Source: Carnobacterium sp. UBA5792
GTDB taxonomy: Bacteria; Bacillota; Bacilli; Lactobacillales; Carnobacteriaceae
Direction of reading: 5' to 3'
DNA: 6,664 bases
Assembly (NCBI GenBank): GCA_002418295.1
Contig: DIDU01000119.1
Location: forward strand, 9,138 to 15,801
The first letter of the stretch is position 1. Every line of letters starts with the position of its first letter. Under the pieces are notes generated by a model. It saw only the letters and a list, made by a program, of their open reading frames with translations, did not search any database and was not told the origin of the DNA. This document shows positions 1 to 5,022 of this stretch, one piece after another. The position numbers and the translations under genes were made by a program.

Positions 1-135
1 GCCATGTAATGGTTGACCACCATCCATACCACGCACTTTAATGCGATTAAGAGCTTTATCAACAAAGATCTTTTGGCTATCGTCAAGCTTATTATAATCA
101 CCTTTTAAATATTCTCTCCATTCAATCTGGTACAA
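1..135 (-). CDS. RelE/ParE-family toxin, N-terminal part (cut by window edge)
   Basis: The minus strand reads 45 residues from a TTG start to the window edge, beginning LYQIEWREYLKGDYNKLDDS and containing KIFVDKALNRIKVRGMDGGQPLHG-type sequence. The pattern of an initial beta strand (YQIEW), a helix with a 'kLd.sqkifv.kaL.ri' core and then a glycine/proline turn leading to 'pLhG' is characteristic of RelE/ParE-type ribonuclease or gyrase toxins of type II systems. The TTG was chosen because GGATGGGAG lies just upstream and the antitoxin stop is only three bases away, giving a tight antitoxin-toxin operon, probably translationally coupled. The catalytic C-terminal half is outside the window, so activity and completeness cannot be judged. 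The family call is by motif recall; which target the toxin hits is unknown. Confidence 0.6.
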   Translation of the reverse strand, partial: MYQIEWREYLKGDYNKLDDSQKIFVDKALNRIKVRGMDGGQPLHG

Positions 136-138
136 ATG

Positions 139-318
139 CTACTCCCATCCATCTTCTTCGTCGATAGTAGGCACTTCGTTTGCTATTGCTCCACGTACTT
201 CACTATCAGAAAAAGTAGCTACTTTTTCATTCAGTAATCTTTTTTCGGCAAGTAAATCGGCAATTTGATCATATAGATCCTCCACTTTTACGAGAAATAA
301 GTTTTTCTTTTCTTCCAC
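139..318 (-). CDS. Cognate type II antitoxin, start uncertain
   Basis: This frame ends three bases before the toxin start. It codes for up to 59 residues with a helical central part (DLYDQIADLLAEKRLLNEKV) and a very acidic tail (PTIDEEDGWE), as expected of an antitoxin whose flexible C-terminus wraps the toxin. The start is not clear. The GTG at 318 and the GTG at 285 are in frame but neither has a good ribosome binding site. The frame stays open upstream, without ATG, to a stop near 405. A good GTGGAGG followed by ATG (about 274) exists, but that ATG is out of frame and stops after 13 codons. This suggests either a small frameshift or a damaged 5' end, leaving perhaps only the toxin-binding part. 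The antitoxin role comes from gene order and composition, not from a recognised DNA-binding domain. Confidence 0.5.
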   Translation of the reverse strand: MEEKKNLFLVKVEDLYDQIADLLAEKRLLNEKVATFSDSEVRGAIANEVPTIDEEDGWE

Positions 319-464
319 TAGGAAGGAACTTAGTAAATTTCTTTTAAAAAAGAGAAAAAGGAGAAAAAATGTTTCTATATGAAATTCTATGAATGATCTA
401 GGTTTTACATTGTTCTATACAATTCGTACTTAGTAGTATAGTGAAATAGTGAAATTTTCATTAG

Positions 465-494
465 TTGTATAAAAATAGCGAATTGTGGTATAAT
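465..494 (+). promoter_or_regulatory. Promoter of the antisense antitoxin RNA
   Basis: TTGTAT (465-470) and a perfect TATAAT (489-494) are separated by 18 bases, with an extended -10 TG at 486-487. Transcription should start near 500-502, just before the first hairpin of the RNA. This is the best-matching promoter in the window. Confidence 0.65.
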
Positions 495-499
495 CTAAA

Positions 500-622
500 T
501 GAAAAGGGGATACGCGACAACGTATCCCCTGGTAGTAGAACCGTTAAAGACGGTGACTTAGTTAATAATGAATAAAAATAATCATCTTAACCCGTCAAAG
601 TTAAAAGATGATTATTTTTTTT
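500..622 (+). ncRNA. Structured antisense antitoxin RNA of a type I system
   Basis: About 120 nt run from the promoter to a terminator with no plausible coding frame. Visible structure, in order: a 10-bp perfect stem (AGGGGATACG at 505-514 with CGTATCCCCT at 521-530, loop CGACAA); a 5-bp stem ACCGT/ACGGT (540-544 and 550-554); and a 15-bp terminator stem followed by eight Ts. The RNA converges on the holin-like toxin mRNA and overlaps its last codon, stop codon and terminator. That is the layout of par (Fst/RNA II) and TxpA/RatA-type type I toxin-antitoxin systems, where the RNA represses toxin translation or promotes mRNA decay. The antitoxin role is inferred from this arrangement. Confidence 0.6.
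574..622. terminator. Bidirectional terminator shared by toxin mRNA and antitoxin RNA
   Basis: AAAAATAATCATCTT (574-588) pairs perfectly with AAGATGATTATTTTT (605-619); an inner AAC/GTT pairing is possible across a two-base bulge. Eight Ts (615-622) end the plus transcript, and the A-run at 574-578 gives a T-run for the minus transcript. The toxin stop codon lies inside the right arm. Confidence 0.75.
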
Positions 623-695
623 GGTTAAATTTCAGTATTTCAACAATCAACGCAGCGAATAAGATCGCTAGCGTTAACGTTTCATATACCGTCAA
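612..695 (-). CDS. Holin-like type I toxin, 27-residue membrane peptide
   Basis: The peptide MTVYETLTLAILFAALIVEI continues with LKFNQKK. A short polar start (TVYETL), one hydrophobic membrane helix (about residues 7-21) and a lysine-rich tail are the hallmarks of the putative holin-like toxin family (TxpA/BsrG-like; Fst is similar in design), whose members insert into and damage the cell membrane when the antisense RNA is lost. The TTG start was chosen because AAAGGA (702-707) lies six bases upstream and the family begins M-[ST]-V-[YF]-E. The frame is open upstream to a TAA but contains no other start. The last codon and the stop lie in the terminator shared with the plus-strand RNA. The gene looks intact. 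The leader also carries a 22-codon frame that ends two bases before the TTG. Confidence 0.7.
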   Translation of the reverse strand: MTVYETLTLAILFAALIVEILKFNQKK

Positions 696-697
696 AG

Positions 698-766
698 CTA
701 TTCCTTTCCAGGAGTACAGCCATTCACCATAGGCCTCACCCCTTTTTCCAAGAGATTAGCCACCAT
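698..766 (-). CDS. Possible 22-codon leader frame coupled to the toxin
   Basis: An ATG at 766 opens a 22-codon frame (MVANLLEKGVRPMVNGCTPG, then KE) whose TAG (700-698) lies within the toxin's ribosome binding region, two bases before the toxin TTG. A ribosome finishing this frame would sit on the toxin start, so translation could be coupled. Only a weak AAAG precedes the ATG, so translation is unproven. The peptide resembles no family I know and may only be the reading of a structured leader. Confidence 0.3.
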   Translation of the reverse strand: MVANLLEKGVRPMVNGCTPGKE

Positions 767-789
767 CTTTAGACTTTTCTACGGCTCTA

Positions 790-818
790 ATTATATCATA
801 TTGTGCCTATCTATTCAT
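790..818 (-). promoter_or_regulatory. Promoter of the holin-like toxin mRNA
   Basis: On the minus strand TATAAT (795-790) is preceded by an extended -10 TG, and a weak ATGAAT sits at -35 with a 17-base spacer. Transcription should begin near 784, giving an mRNA of about 210 nt that ends at the shared terminator. Confidence 0.5.
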
Positions 819-820
819 TA

Positions 821-1150
821 CTAGAATGACTTAAACTCTTTCCACCTGCGATAGAAACTTGCTTCGCTAATTCCAGTTATTTGGTAGATCTCCTTTACTG
901 TTTTGTTCGTATTGTTGTTCGCAATTCGTTTGCATGGTTTATACTTGCATGACTGTTGGTATATTTTTTTCTTTCTTCTCTTGTATACTCCTTTTCTTCG
1001 CTAAAGCAATTCCGTTCCATTGTTTTTCTTTTTCGCTACTCCTGTTATCTTCTCAGAAATAATTTTATCTACGCCAAAGTGTTCTAATTCATCGATCTGG
1101 GTGGCAAAATTTTGACTCTTTGCACTCACCCTTGCATAACCATAAATCAT
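821..1150 (-). pseudogene. Serine resolvase/invertase, internally deleted and frameshifted
   Basis: The frame starts at ATG 1150 after AAGGAG and reads MIYGYARVSAKSQNFATQID, then ELEHFGVDKIISEKITGVAK. This is the N-terminus of a resolvase, with the YaRVS motif and the catalytic serine at residue 9. It stops at 1001 after 49 codons. Downstream sequence in other frames still reads as the C-terminal end of the same family: GIALAKKR, then KKYTNSHASINHANEL, then NKTVKEIYQITGISEASFYR with RWKEFKSF before the TAG at 821. That last piece is the helix-turn-helix that binds the res site. The whole is 330 bp against roughly 550-600 bp for an intact gene: about 100 codons of the catalytic core and the long E helix are missing, and at least two further frameshifts are present. 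It cannot make a working recombinase. Such small resolvases usually sit on plasmids and Tn3- or Tn552-like elements. Confidence 0.85.
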
Positions 1151-1175
1151 AAGAAAACTCCTTAATCTAGTACTT

Positions 1176-1205
1176 ATTGTATCAGGATTACTAAATGCAG
1201 CACAA
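1176..1205 (-). promoter_or_regulatory. Promoter of the ruined resolvase
   Basis: On the minus strand TACAAT (1181-1176) has an extended TG, with TTGTGC (1205-1200) 18 bases upstream. It lies 25 bases before the resolvase ATG and overlaps the start of the divergent peptide remnant, so the peptide's 5' end was probably lost when these two segments were joined. Confidence 0.4.
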
Positions 1206-1346
1206 TGGACTAAATTAGGAAATGCTCCAGAAGCTGCTGTTGCAAAAAAATAGAATACAAGTAAAAATGGTTGGGTAGAATTTTATATGGGCAAAGGGTA
1301 TAATACAGCAGAAAAATATGTTGCAACTAAATATAAATTTAAGTAG
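1182..1346 (+). pseudogene. Broken short-peptide gene with an in-frame TAG
   Basis: One plus-strand frame reads SGLLNAAQWTKLGNAPEAAV then AKK, a TAG at 1251-1253, then NTSKNGWVEFYMGKGYNTAE and KYVATKYKFK before a second TAG at 1344. Both halves are in the same phase and look like one small basic peptide of about 55 residues in which a sense codon became TAG. No start codon or ribosome binding site precedes it, because the region upstream is the resolvase promoter. The frame runs straight into the ribosome binding site of the next small membrane protein. Size, basic tail and this neighbour would fit a class II bacteriocin precursor, but I see no double-glycine leader and do not recognise the family. 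Confidence 0.35.
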
Positions 1347-1375
1347 CTATAGCTATATAGGTTAGGAGCGAGTTT

Positions 1376-1576
1376 ATGTTTAATAATCATAAAGAATTTA
1401 CAGAAAAACACCCGTATGTTTATGTCATACTAATAATGGCATTTACTAGTTTTATTGGTATTTCAATAGAGTATATAGTAAATAAAAACTTTATCGGTGG
1501 AGGATTATACACCGCTATTGCACTTACTTTAATAGAACTTTTAAGAGTCAGACAAAGAAATAAAGAAAAAAATTAA
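1376..1576 (+). CDS. Small two-helix membrane protein, unknown (immunity-like)
   Basis: This is a 66-residue protein with AGGAG seven bases before the ATG. It has a polar start (MFNNHKEFTEKHP), a first membrane helix at about residues 14-35 (YVYVILIMAFTSFIGISIEY), a short loop (NKNFIGGG), a second helix at about 44-58 and a very basic end (RVRQRNKEKN). I do not recognise the family. It starts 29 bases after the broken peptide frame and is followed by a hairpin, so the two probably formed one transcript. Bacteriocin immunity proteins are often such small basic two-helix proteins encoded right after the peptide; that role is inference from context. The frame itself looks intact and well expressed. 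Confidence 0.6.
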   Translation: MFNNHKEFTEKHPYVYVILIMAFTSFIGISIEYIVNKNFIGGGLYTAIALTLIELLRVRQRNKEKN

Positions 1577-1618
1577 TTTTTAATTGTCATTTACAGCTTT
1601 GATTGACATAATTGCCAG

Positions 1619-1670
1619 TAAACTAAAAAGCTCCGCCACAATAAAAGTGACAGAGCTTTTTAGTTTAATC
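1619..1670. terminator. Long hairpin terminator after the small membrane protein
   Basis: TAAACTAAAAAGCTC (1619-1633) is a perfect 15-bp inverted match of GAGCTTTTTAGTTTA (1653-1667), with a further partly paired CAC/GTG inside the loop. It lies 43 bases after the gene stop. The tail is T-rich rather than a clean T-run, and the stem is symmetrical, so it could work in both directions. Confidence 0.55.
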
Positions 1671-1688
1671 AGTAGCAGTCTTACAAAA

Positions 1689-1720
1689 TCCCTTTTTTTG
1701 CAGTTCATCAAAAAAAGGGA
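1689..1720 (-). terminator. Possible terminator of the minus-strand 68-residue gene
   Basis: TCCCTTTTTTTG (1689-1700) and CAAAAAAAGGGA (1709-1720) form a perfect 12-bp stem with an 8-base loop, 39 bases beyond the stop of the minus-strand gene. A short TTTT follows on the minus strand. The stem is mostly A-T with GGG at its base, so it is weaker than a typical terminator. Confidence 0.35.
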
Positions 1721-1758
1721 ACTATGATTGGCGGTGGTTCATAAACTAGTGATTTTCA

Positions 1759-1965
1759 TCAGTCTTCAATCTGATCAAAGTCGTTTCTTTTTTGACGGAC
1801 CTCTTTAATAATATGATGAATATCGTCAGTTGATAGACTAGAAGAATGAGCAGCTAATTGGCTGAACACTACTTCTGCCTCTTGACGATTCGAAATAACG
1901 TCATGACTAGCCAAATAGAATGCCAAATGATCAGCTACGTCATTAACTTTATCGCTTAATTTCAA
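1759..1965 (-). CDS. Unrecognised 68-residue acidic protein, possibly a 3' remnant
   Basis: From TTG 1965 the frame gives MKLSDKVNDVADHLAFYLAS, followed by HDVISNRQEAEVVFSQLAAH and an acidic end (NDFDQIED). It is predicted to be helical and soluble, with no membrane segment or signal peptide. AGAGGA lies ten bases before the TTG, which is acceptable. However, the same frame stays open for 15 more codons upstream (IVLQHAEQFQEDIDT), and that part also reads like protein, not chance sequence. Either the gene uses this TTG or it is the tail of a longer protein whose front was lost near 2010. It lies about 100 bases after the MFS gene on the same strand and could be transcribed with it. I do not recognise the family and assign no function. 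Confidence 0.5.
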   Translation of the reverse strand: MKLSDKVNDVADHLAFYLASHDVISNRQEAEVVFSQLAAHSSSLSTDDIHHIIKEVRQKRNDFDQIED

Positions 1966-2067
1966 TGTATCAATGTCCTCTTGAAACTGTTCTGCATGTT
2001 GAAGGACTATTTATAATAGTTAAAATTGTATATCTATAGCCTTGTTAAATCAAGGGAGTGATAATAA

Positions 2068-3276
2068 TTATCTTGATCTTTCAACAGAGAATACACGATG
2101 GTTTATAGCAGAATAAATGGCTGCTGTACCTAATAATATCGCTGAAATAATAAATGAAATGCGTATATCCCATATTTCAGCAAGAGCACCAAACAGTAAA
2201 GAAGAAATGGCAAATAATAAAGACACCAGTGCACTTTGTACGGCATAAATCTTAGGAAGTTCTGCAGTACTAGCTGATTTTTGAAGAAAAGTATTCAAAG
2301 CAATGTCTTTTAATTGTTGAAAAACTCCATTGAGTCCTGCAAAAACGAGGGACAACCAAGCAATTGTTGTTAAACCAAAAAGAAGTGTTAGGATACTGAT
2401 GCCAAAGGAAAAAGTAATCAAAACATACTTGAGGTTTTTTTCGAATGCCAAAGTAAAGCGGGAGCATATAATTCCACCCACAACCATTCCAACAAAAAAC
2501 GAGGTATTGATATATCCCCACCAAGCCTCAGATTTACCAAGAACGTCACTCACGAAAACGTAAAGTATAGAAGCAACCCATACAACATTTGCAAAAGCTT
2601 CAAATACTATAATCACATGAAGGCTTTTGTATAAAGGATTTCGCCAAACGATTTGCCAGCCTTCTTTTAATTCACCGCTTTGACGACCATCGGAAATTTT
2701 TCTTTGAAATTGGATTGGATCAACAATTCTAGTCATCAGTATAGTAGCTATTAGATACAACACTACTGTAACTAAAATGACGTTTTGACCGCTTAAAAGA
2801 GCAACAACTAATCCACCAACTGCCCATCCTCCTAAATTGACCGTTTGGTTAATAATAGAGAAAAAACTATTAGCTTTTACCAGCTCATTTTCCGCAACTA
2901 AACGCGGTAACATGGCTTGGCTGGCTGGCGCTGCCCATCCGTCTAAGAATGCTATCACAAATACAAAACTGATTAGCACAAGCACGTTTGACGTTGCATC
3001 TAACGCTAAAATAATCGCTAGAAAGAATAGGAAGAGCGTCTTACTTGCCTGCGAATAAACGAGCAGTACTTTTAATGAATAACGATTTAATAATAGCGGA
3101 GAAAGCAATCCACTAATAAAACGGCCAAACATATTGAAAAATGGGACTAATGCTAATACGAATGGTGATTCTGTTGAAATATACAAAATTGATATAAGTC
3201 CAACAATATAAAAAATATCACCTAAATTGGCCAATGATTGCCCAACCCAAAGAAAACGGAAAGATTCACTCTTCAT
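2068..3276 (-). CDS. MFS efflux transporter (MFS_3/EntS-like)
   Basis: A complete 402-residue, very hydrophobic protein of usual length for the family, with about 12 predicted membrane segments. After the first helices, GLLSPLLLNRYSLKVLL (56-72) is the motif A loop between helices 2 and 3, with the usual acidic residue replaced by Asn64. DGWAAPASQAMLPRLV (112-127) followed by ENELVKANSF matches the 'p...amlP.lv...el..AN' signature of the MFS_3 branch, which holds EntS and macrolide-type exporters. The central loop (about 186-215) is hydrophilic. It is expected to export a drug or other small molecule using the proton gradient; the substrate cannot be read from sequence. The ATG follows AAAGGGG with an 8-base gap. 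The gene is first in its unit, with no regulator next to it, but its leader looks regulatory (see 3272-3447). Confidence 0.8.
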   Translation of the reverse strand: MKSESFRFLWVGQSLANLGDIFYIVGLISILYISTESPFVLALVPFFNMFGRFISGLLSPLLLNRYSLKVLLVYSQASKTLFLFFLAIILALDATSNVLVLISFVFVIAFLDGWAAPASQAMLPRLVAENELVKANSFFSIINQTVNLGGWAVGGLVVALLSGQNVILVTVVLYLIATILMTRIVDPIQFQRKISDGRQSGELKEGWQIVWRNPLYKSLHVIIVFEAFANVVWVASILYVFVSDVLGKSEAWWGYINTSFFVGMVVGGIICSRFTLAFEKNLKYVLITFSFGISILTLLFGLTTIAWLSLVFAGLNGVFQQLKDIALNTFLQKSASTAELPKIYAVQSALVSLLFAISSLLFGALAEIWDIRISFIISAILLGTAAIYSAINHRVFSVERSR

Positions 3277-3447
3277 CCTTACTACCCCTTTATAATTAAA
3301 ATTTGTGTCTTATTGTCACAGGGTAGTGTTTACATGGGTCTTATCCCTCCTAAAATCTGTTATTATTCTTTACAAAGTCAAAAAATAGTAAAAATTAACT
3401 CATTAAGTATGTAGAATAAATAAAATTTATAGGGTAGTAAGAATGAA
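3272..3447. repeat. Inverted copy of the MFS translation start, 140 bases upstream
   Basis: GGGTAGTAAGGATGAA on the minus strand (3287-3272, the MFS initiation site with its ATG) recurs on the plus strand at 3432-3447 as GGGTAGTAAGAATGAA, 15 of 16 identical. In a minus-strand transcript the distal copy would pair with the MFS start over 16 base pairs, the single mismatch being a G-U pair. A minus-strand TATACT at 3465-3460 would start RNA just before this segment, but its -35 is poor. The plus-strand copy itself opens only a 10-codon frame. Confidence 0.5.
3281..3351 (-). promoter_or_regulatory. Possible translational attenuator of the MFS gene (AUG-UAA leader)
   Basis: Reading the minus strand, AGGAGGG (3351-3345) is a near-ideal ribosome binding site; nine bases later comes ATG directly followed by TAA (3335-3330). 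Three bases on, ACTACCC (3327-3321) is exactly complementary to GGGTAGT (3287-3281), which includes half of the MFS ribosome binding site AAAGGGG. A ribosome resting on the start-stop pair would cover the ACTACCC arm and free the MFS site. This is the logic of ermC- and cat-type leaders, reduced to the shortest possible frame. The sequence elements are seen; the regulation is inferred. Confidence 0.4.
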
Positions 3448-3465
3448 TTACGTGTTACTAGTATA

Positions 3466-3998
3466 CAATAAGTAGGATCACTATGGTTGCTTTTTGATTA
3501 AACTACTCTAACTTCTATTTCGATACATGGGATTAAATAATATCGTAATCCATGATAATTTTTTATGCTTCTAAAAATAAACAATCAAAACTTTCTATAG
3601 GGTTATTAACTATTCTTTTCGATTCTTTAAAGTTTATGGATTGTTGTAAAATTGCATTAATATATTATTTCTACTATAACTACTTAAAACAAATTGTTTA
3701 TTGAATAACTACCAGATATAATACTAATTTGATATTCAAATAAATAGATTCTAATATCTTGATAAGAAAATATAATTTTTTATTAGTTACATGTATGAAA
3801 TTCTATAAGGCAATGTATGTATCCAGAATGTCATTAAATCAAGGTTATTTTCCTCCAAAAAACACGGACACAAATCTCTCATATCTTCTGTATCTAGTTC
3901 TTATTTTCGTTAATAAACAGATATAAAATTCCTTCAAACATGTTCTGGAGTCTGCAACCATGTTAACTTTGCTCACATTTCTTTTACTAATACAAGTC
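3466..3998. other. AT-rich intergenic stretch without a supported gene
   Basis: I see no frame of useful length with a ribosome binding site on either strand. The minus strand around 3860-4015 has short protein-like scraps (such as MNSRLVLVKEM, stopping at once) that may be decayed coding sequence but match nothing I know. One weak hairpin lies at 3526-3554. Composition is very AT-rich, consistent with decayed or horizontally gained DNA. Confidence 0.5.
3526..3564 (+). terminator. Weak hairpin with T-run in the intergenic stretch
   Basis: CATGGGATTA (3526-3535) pairs with TAATCCATG (3546-3554), leaving one bulged G. Six Ts follow at 3559-3564. No gene is seen upstream on the plus strand, so it may be a relic. 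Confidence 0.2.
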
Positions 3999-4026
3999 TT
4001 GAATTCATTTAATTAATGGCTAAAAT
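3999..4026 (+). promoter_or_regulatory. Candidate promoter for the DUF2798 gene
   Basis: TTGAAT (3999-4004) and TAAAAT (4021-4026) are 16 bases apart. The leader to the ATG would be about 95 bases and contains a 6-bp stem, TTGGTC/GGCCAA (4050-4055 and 4065-4070). Confidence 0.35.
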
Positions 4027-4128
4027 AAGTAATACAGTTTGTGGAGATATTGGTCAATTCTCTTGGCCAAAAATATATGTCATAGGATACGTCTACCATC
4101 TGAAAAAATATTCCGGAGGGTAAAAAAA

Positions 4129-4632
4129 ATGCATAAAGAAAATCGATTGCCTCAATCTCCAAAAGAAGGCATACTATTTATGGTGATTATATCGGTTATT
4201 TCGGTAAATATCATAGCTCCTACTATTATGATGTTGGGACAAGGATTCAACATTGAAAATTATTTAGAAACGTTACGGATTATCCCATTCATGTGGGTCA
4301 TTATCGTATTACTGATAACGCTGGTCGCAGAGCCTATAGTTGGTAAAGTAATGCCAAAGTTCTTAGGTGAAACCGATGGGTTCAATGCTCATATACTGTT
4401 GAATACTTTTTTAACAGTTACAGTTATATCTGTTTGTATGTCAATAATAGGTCCATGGGTTGGTATGAGAGAAATAAGCATAGAGCCTTTCCAAAGCTTC
4501 TTTCCCAATTGGTTCAAGAACTTTGGTGTGGCGATTTGGGTTGAATTGCTAATTGCACAGCCTATTGCAAGATTTGTAATGTGTAAGCTGCATATAAAGC
4601 AAAAAAACAAAAAAGAGACTACTTATTTTTAA
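4129..4632 (+). CDS. DUF2798-type membrane protein with internal duplication
   Basis: The start is the ATG at 4129, eight bases after GGAGGG; an upstream in-frame TTG at 4039 would add 30 unlikely residues. The 167-residue protein has four predicted membrane helices in two similar pairs: about 13-34 and 52-72, then 87-109 and 129-150. Each pair ends in a matching motif, VAEPIVGKVM (66-75) and IAQPIARFVM (142-151), showing that the protein is a tandem duplication of a two-helix unit. This layout, with the KEG near the start (12-14), fits the DUF2798 family, whose function is unknown; family members are often found as lone genes near regulators. The C-terminus is basic (KLHIKQKNKKE). It stands alone, with its own candidate promoter and a terminator downstream. 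Confidence 0.7.
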   Translation: MHKENRLPQSPKEGILFMVIISVISVNIIAPTIMMLGQGFNIENYLETLRIIPFMWVIIVLLITLVAEPIVGKVMPKFLGETDGFNAHILLNTFLTVTVISVCMSIIGPWVGMREISIEPFQSFFPNWFKNFGVAIWVELLIAQPIARFVMCKLHIKQKNKKETTYF

Positions 4633-4763
4633 CCCTTCCAAGAACACTGTATTTAAAAAGTTCATTTTTTCTAGAAGATAAACGCAAATATTTATTTTTT
4701 TATAAATTAAATAATAAAGTATACTCTGTATAGAATATATGAAATTGGATAAAAACGTATATC

Positions 4764-4792
4764 AAGAACCTTAGGTAACTAGGGTTCTTTTT
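4764..4792 (+). terminator. Terminator downstream of the DUF2798 gene
   Basis: AAGAACCTTAG (4764-4774) pairs with CTAGGGTTCTT (4779-4789) through one G-U pair, with a GTAA loop and Ts from 4788 to 4792. It lies about 130 bases after the stop codon, so the transcript has a long 3' end or another short RNA ends here. Confidence 0.65.
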
Positions 4793-5022
4793 GTATAATG
4801 AGGTCCAATACATAGTTCACATAATTTCGTGGAATAATTGGTGTAATCATATATTTGTTTAGTGAGAAAAAGATCCGTTCAATGAATTAGAACATCTAAC
4901 TCTCATGGTCACAGCATGAAACTAACAATTTTTTATTCTGTTTAAGGCGGTATACAAAAATATCTTATTTAGTATTTTGAATTAGCCAAATCATTAAACT
5001 TAGCTGTCTTAGTATGTTAAGG
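4793..5022. other. Intergenic stretch, nothing recognised
   Basis: The sequence between the terminator and the Nudix promoter holds no frame with a ribosome binding site on either strand and no strong hairpin. It completes a gene-free stretch of about 460 bases between 4633 and 5092. Confidence 0.5.

Noticed and set aside
439..454. Tandem TAGTGAAA repeat, considered as an iteron or operator
   Set aside because: Only two copies in AT-rich sequence, with no replication gene nearby.
2270..3058. Open frames overlapping the MFS gene in other phases (2270-2524 minus, 2330-2563 plus, 2837-3058 plus)
   Set aside because: They lie wholly inside a well-supported transporter gene, have no ribosome binding sites and give compositions typical of shadow frames.
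3307..3323. TGTG-N9-CACA considered as a CRP-like operator before the MFS gene
   Set aside because: Half-sites are too short and the spacing is wrong; it is better explained as a small stem in the leader loop.
375..3806. TATGAAATTCTAT occurring near 375 and again near 3794
   Set aside because: A 13-base match in very AT-rich intergenic DNA is not enough to claim a dispersed repeat or element end.
4039..4128. TTG-started extension of the DUF2798 protein by 30 residues
   Set aside because: The ATG at 4129 has an excellent GGAGGG; the extension is basic, unlike the family and lacks its own ribosome binding site.
4389..4610. Minus-strand frame inside the DUF2798 gene
   Set aside because: A shadow of the plus-strand gene with no ribosome binding site and no promoter.
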